Positions 5,515 through 7,612 of a stretch of DNA of 7,612 nucleotides are shown here, in pieces. The DNA comes from JBOGEB01 sp050743125 (GTDB lineage: Bacteria > Actinomycetota > Nitriliruptoria > Euzebyales > Egibacteraceae): positions 1 to 7,612 of the forward strand of contig JBOGEB010000197.1 of NCBI GenBank assembly GCA_050743125.1. The letters run 5' to 3'. Position numbers and translations under genes: made by a program. Every line of letters begins with the position of its first letter. Positions within the stretch are counted from its first letter, which is position 1. The notes beneath the pieces were generated by a model. It made no database searches. It was not told the origin of the DNA and saw only the letters and a program-made list of their open reading frames with translations.

Positions 5515-7612
5515 CTACCACACGGGCTCCATACTAAACACTTCAATCTCACCCCTTATCCGGTCCGCCAGTGCTGAGCCCCAGTAACGCTCGGTATCCA
5601 ACATCTCGGAGATCCGGCCAAGCCTCTTCTTGTGCCATGAGACACGCTGCTGCCGCGGAATCCCCAAGACTGGACGGATAGCTTCAAGCACTCCATCTAG
5701 ATCACCCAGGTGAACCCGAGCCGTCCCTAGGTATATATGTGCCAGTGCCTCATCCGCGTGTGAACGATCATCATTTGGGCCAGCTCGCCATAACTGGATA
5801 GCGTTGATGGACTCCGCCTCGGCAATACGAGCATCCTTATGGCCCGTTAACCAGATGAGACTGCTGCCGGCATAGTAGGACTGTTTCGCTTCTGAGAACG
5901 CAAACAGCCCACCTATGGCATCCGATGAATTAACCTTGTCCCGAGCATCTTTGGCTTGATTGAGCGCCTGGTGGGTCCCCGTTGAGTCCTCAAAGTGAGC
6001 AAGACACTGTGCCTCACCGCACTTGAGGCGCACGAGAGATGTACCTTCAGTGGCGTACTTGACCCCCAATTGAATATATTCATGCGCATCAGAAAAGCTA
6101 CCCATAAACCTGGCGATCAGGCTCTGGGTTCCACGCACCCAGGCTTTGAGCCCGTAGTGACCAGCCACGTCTGCACAGAACCACGCAGCTCGGGCCTGCG
6201 TCATAGCCTCGTCAGCATAGCCAAGGTCAAGCGATGCATAGGCGAGAATGCCACATAGCTGCCCTGCAATGAGGTGGAGGTCTCGACTATCAGTAGGGCG
6301 GCGATGATCTCTAATGAGACCGAAGGCCTGGTCACGTAGATTTCGGGCTTCCAGGAAGACGTTTGCTGGTGGAGAGGTGAGATAGGTGACTGCCAGCCGG
6401 CTCACATCTGCATGGAGCTGTTCCAGGACGACCGGCTCGACAGCAGCCCCGCCGGATTGGCAGATAAATGTCACAGATTCCCGCGCGGTGGTGCCAATGA
6501 ATTCTTGCGGTAATGTCAATCCGTTGCTCTGCTTGCCTGACTGCACAGTCAATTCTGTAGAACCAGCTTGGCTCCCACACACCGAACACTGCTCAGCGAC
6601 CACAGCCAAGCCAGTAGCCACCTCCGTCCACGGAGCGAGTTTCCACGATGGCCCATCCGCCTGTTGGGTGGATCGAGAAAGCGTCGCGCTGAGAAGCGGA
6701 TACCGAGAAACACACGTGCCGGGCAACGGGCGCCGCGTCACGAAGAACTTGACCCGAGGAGAGTCGATCCGGAACAAGATCCGCTCGAGATCACGGCAGA
6801 GGCTGTGCCACTCCTCTACGCTGCTTATCCCGTCGATGATGAGCAACCACTCAGACGATCCGGTCGAGAGAAGACGCTCCAAGTCAGCAATGGCATCGGC
6901 CGCGTACAGCGGAACGTCCGCGTAACGCAGAATCGTGGCGGCGAGGGTTTCCCTGATGGGGTCGAAGGCAGGCGCTGTGTGCAACTGGCAAACCATGCCG
7001 TCAGGGACCTGACCTGGAAGATAAAGACAAAAAGAAGTCTTCCCGAGGCCGAGGCCACCCTCCAGAAGGAAGATCCGATCCGAAGAAGAAAGAAACGCCC
7101 GCACACGCTCGACGAGCGCGGCCGGGGCCTCATATCCCAACCCGGCACCGGCATCGATCTGAAGCAAACCGATCAGCGCGCGCGTTCGACACGCAGAGGC
7201 AGCCGCGGGCGCGTCCACATCCGGCTCGCCCTTGACAGTCGAACCTGCCCGCCCACAGGAGAGAATCCGACGACGGATCCTTACATCGAGACCCGAGCAA
7301 GAGGACCGAGCGAGTAGCTCACCAAGCTCTTGCCGGGTGGCGCGCACCGCCGAAAGCTCCGCCTCAGCCTCGTCGACGTCTCCCAAACAAAGGAGGGCCT
7401 CACCGTAGGTGAGCCTCACGCTCCGCCGCTCCTCCTCCAACCGCTCGCGTATGTACTCGTCCGACAGGGGATACGCCCTCCTCGCCGCCGCGACGTCCTC
7501 GCTTGTCGCCCACTCCGACAGCGCCGCTCTTATTTCATTGACAGCGGCTTCCGGTTGGGTTGGCAGAAGCTGGCGAGCCAACGCATGACGCTGCCGAACC
7601 CGTCCGAGGTCT
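5515..7612 (-). CDS. AfsR/SARP-like regulator: BTAD, P-loop NTPase and helical-repeat domain (N-terminus beyond right edge)
   Basis: The minus-strand frame is open from the right edge to TAG 5515-5517. A TTG at 7581 is the first possible start in the window, but the frame extends past it (DLGRVRQRHALARQ), so the true start, probably with an OmpR-type DNA-binding domain, lies outside. Residues are numbered from that TTG. Residues 1-90 (QPEAAVNEIRAALSEW, then ERLEEERRSVRLTYGEALLC, LGDVDEAEAEL) fit a bacterial transcriptional activator (BTAD) domain. A P-loop NTPase follows, with Walker A GGLGLGKTS at 175-183 (7033-7059), Walker B LLIIDG at 246-251 and a sensor-like FFVTRRPLPG. The GLPLA and winged-helix parts usual in STAND proteins are not evident. 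After a linker with CSVCGS, residues from about 385 (VLEQLHADVSRLAVTYL, LHLIAGQLCGILAYASLDLG) form a TPR-like helical domain that I associate with actinobacterial XRE-type regulators. The product is probably a cytoplasmic transcription activator for the operon or cluster around it. Confidence 0.75.
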   Translation of the reverse strand, partial: DLGRVRQRHALARQLLPTQPEAAVNEIRAALSEWATSEDVAAARRAYPLSDEYIRERLEEERRSVRLTYGEALLCLGDVDEAEAELSAVRATRQELGELLARSSCSGLDVRIRRRILSCGRAGSTVKGEPDVDAPAAASACRTRALIGLLQIDAGAGLGYEAPAALVERVRAFLSSSDRIFLLEGGLGLGKTSFCLYLPGQVPDGMVCQLHTAPAFDPIRETLAATILRYADVPLYAADAIADLERLLSTGSSEWLLIIDGISSVEEWHSLCRDLERILFRIDSPRVKFFVTRRPLPGTCVSRYPLLSATLSRSTQQADGPSWKLAPWTEVATGLAVVAEQCSVCGSQAGSTELTVQSGKQSNGLTLPQEFIGTTARESVTFICQSGGAAVEPVVLEQLHADVSRLAVTYLTSPPANVFLEARNLRDQAFGLIRDHRRPTDSRDLHLIAGQLCGILAYASLDLGYADEAMTQARAAWFCADVAGHYGLKAWVRGTQSLIARFMGSFSDAHEYIQLGVKYATEGTSLVRLKCGEAQCLAHFEDSTGTHQALNQAKDARDKVNSSDAIGGLFAFSEAKQSYYAGSSLIWLTGHKDARIAEAESINAIQLWRAGPNDDRSHADEALAHIYLGTARVHLGDLDGVLEAIRPVLGIPRQQRVSWHKKRLGRISEMLDTERYWGSALADRIRGEIEVFSMEPVW

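Noticed and set aside
6568..7317. A 249-codon plus-strand open frame inside the SARP region
   Set aside because: It is antisense to the NTPase domain, Arg-rich and without motifs. Walker A and B are clear on the minus strand.
1..7612. CRISPR arrays, tRNA or rRNA genes, and a site-specific integrase with attachment sites
   Set aside because: No regularly spaced direct repeats, no cloverleaf sequence and no integrase-like protein were found in any frame I could read.

Overview
The window looks like a worn accessory stretch of an actinomycete replicon, most likely Streptomyces or a close relative. The DNA is GC-rich, the older genes use C or G heavily at third codon positions, and the gene families (an AfsR-like SARP regulator, DUF1152, a MobF/TrwC relaxase with actinobacterial sequence character, IS630 and IS3 transposases) are typical of that group. 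A plasmid, an integrated conjugative element or a chromosome arm would all fit. The genus is an inference.

Layout from left to right. (1) Positions 1-313 hold the 5' end of an IS630-family transposase, on the minus strand and running off the left edge. It lies against the terminal inverted repeat of an IS3-family remnant (314 to about 680). (2) The IS3 remnant keeps only the last third of its transposase. It is fused in frame to a MobF/TrwC-type conjugative relaxase that was cut just before its helicase Walker A motif (about 683-2038, minus). The relaxase is also interrupted by a stop codon directly after its likely GTG start. (3) A relatively AT-rich gap of about 330 bases (2041-2370) carries several short palindromes and no gene. 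(4) A DUF1152-family gene (2371-3480, minus) is broken by two amber codons two codons apart. (5) Next to it, pointing the other way, is a DUF4160-DUF2442 gene pair (3667-4197, plus). It has a good ribosome binding site and a perfect 7+2+7 palindrome in front. DUF4160 contains an in-frame TAA at codon 30, while DUF2442 is intact. (6) The gap 4198-4499 has no convincing gene. (7) The right half is a minus-strand operon: a large SARP-type regulator (5515 to the right edge), then a HUMPS/OMP-decarboxylase-like gene fragment (4997-5510), then a GNAT acetyltransferase (4500-4987). The last two each carry a single-base frameshift.

How the parts relate. The left part is conjugation machinery destroyed by insertion sequences. 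The middle looks like a small toxin-antitoxin-like or stress module beside a dead DUF1152 gene. The right part looks like a pathway-specific regulator transcribed with two enzymes it may once have served; the sugar-phosphate synthase/decarboxylase-like enzyme has lost its N-terminus. Of about eight recognisable genes only DUF2442 is complete and undamaged. The SARP frame and the IS630 frame are open as far as the window shows. So many single-base lesions point either to real decay or to consensus errors in the sequence, and this decides how the whole window should be read.

The most unusual intact gene is the regulator. It combines a BTAD domain, a short P-loop NTPase that lacks the usual downstream STAND segments, and a C-terminal helical repeat domain of a type I associate with actinobacterial XRE-type regulators.
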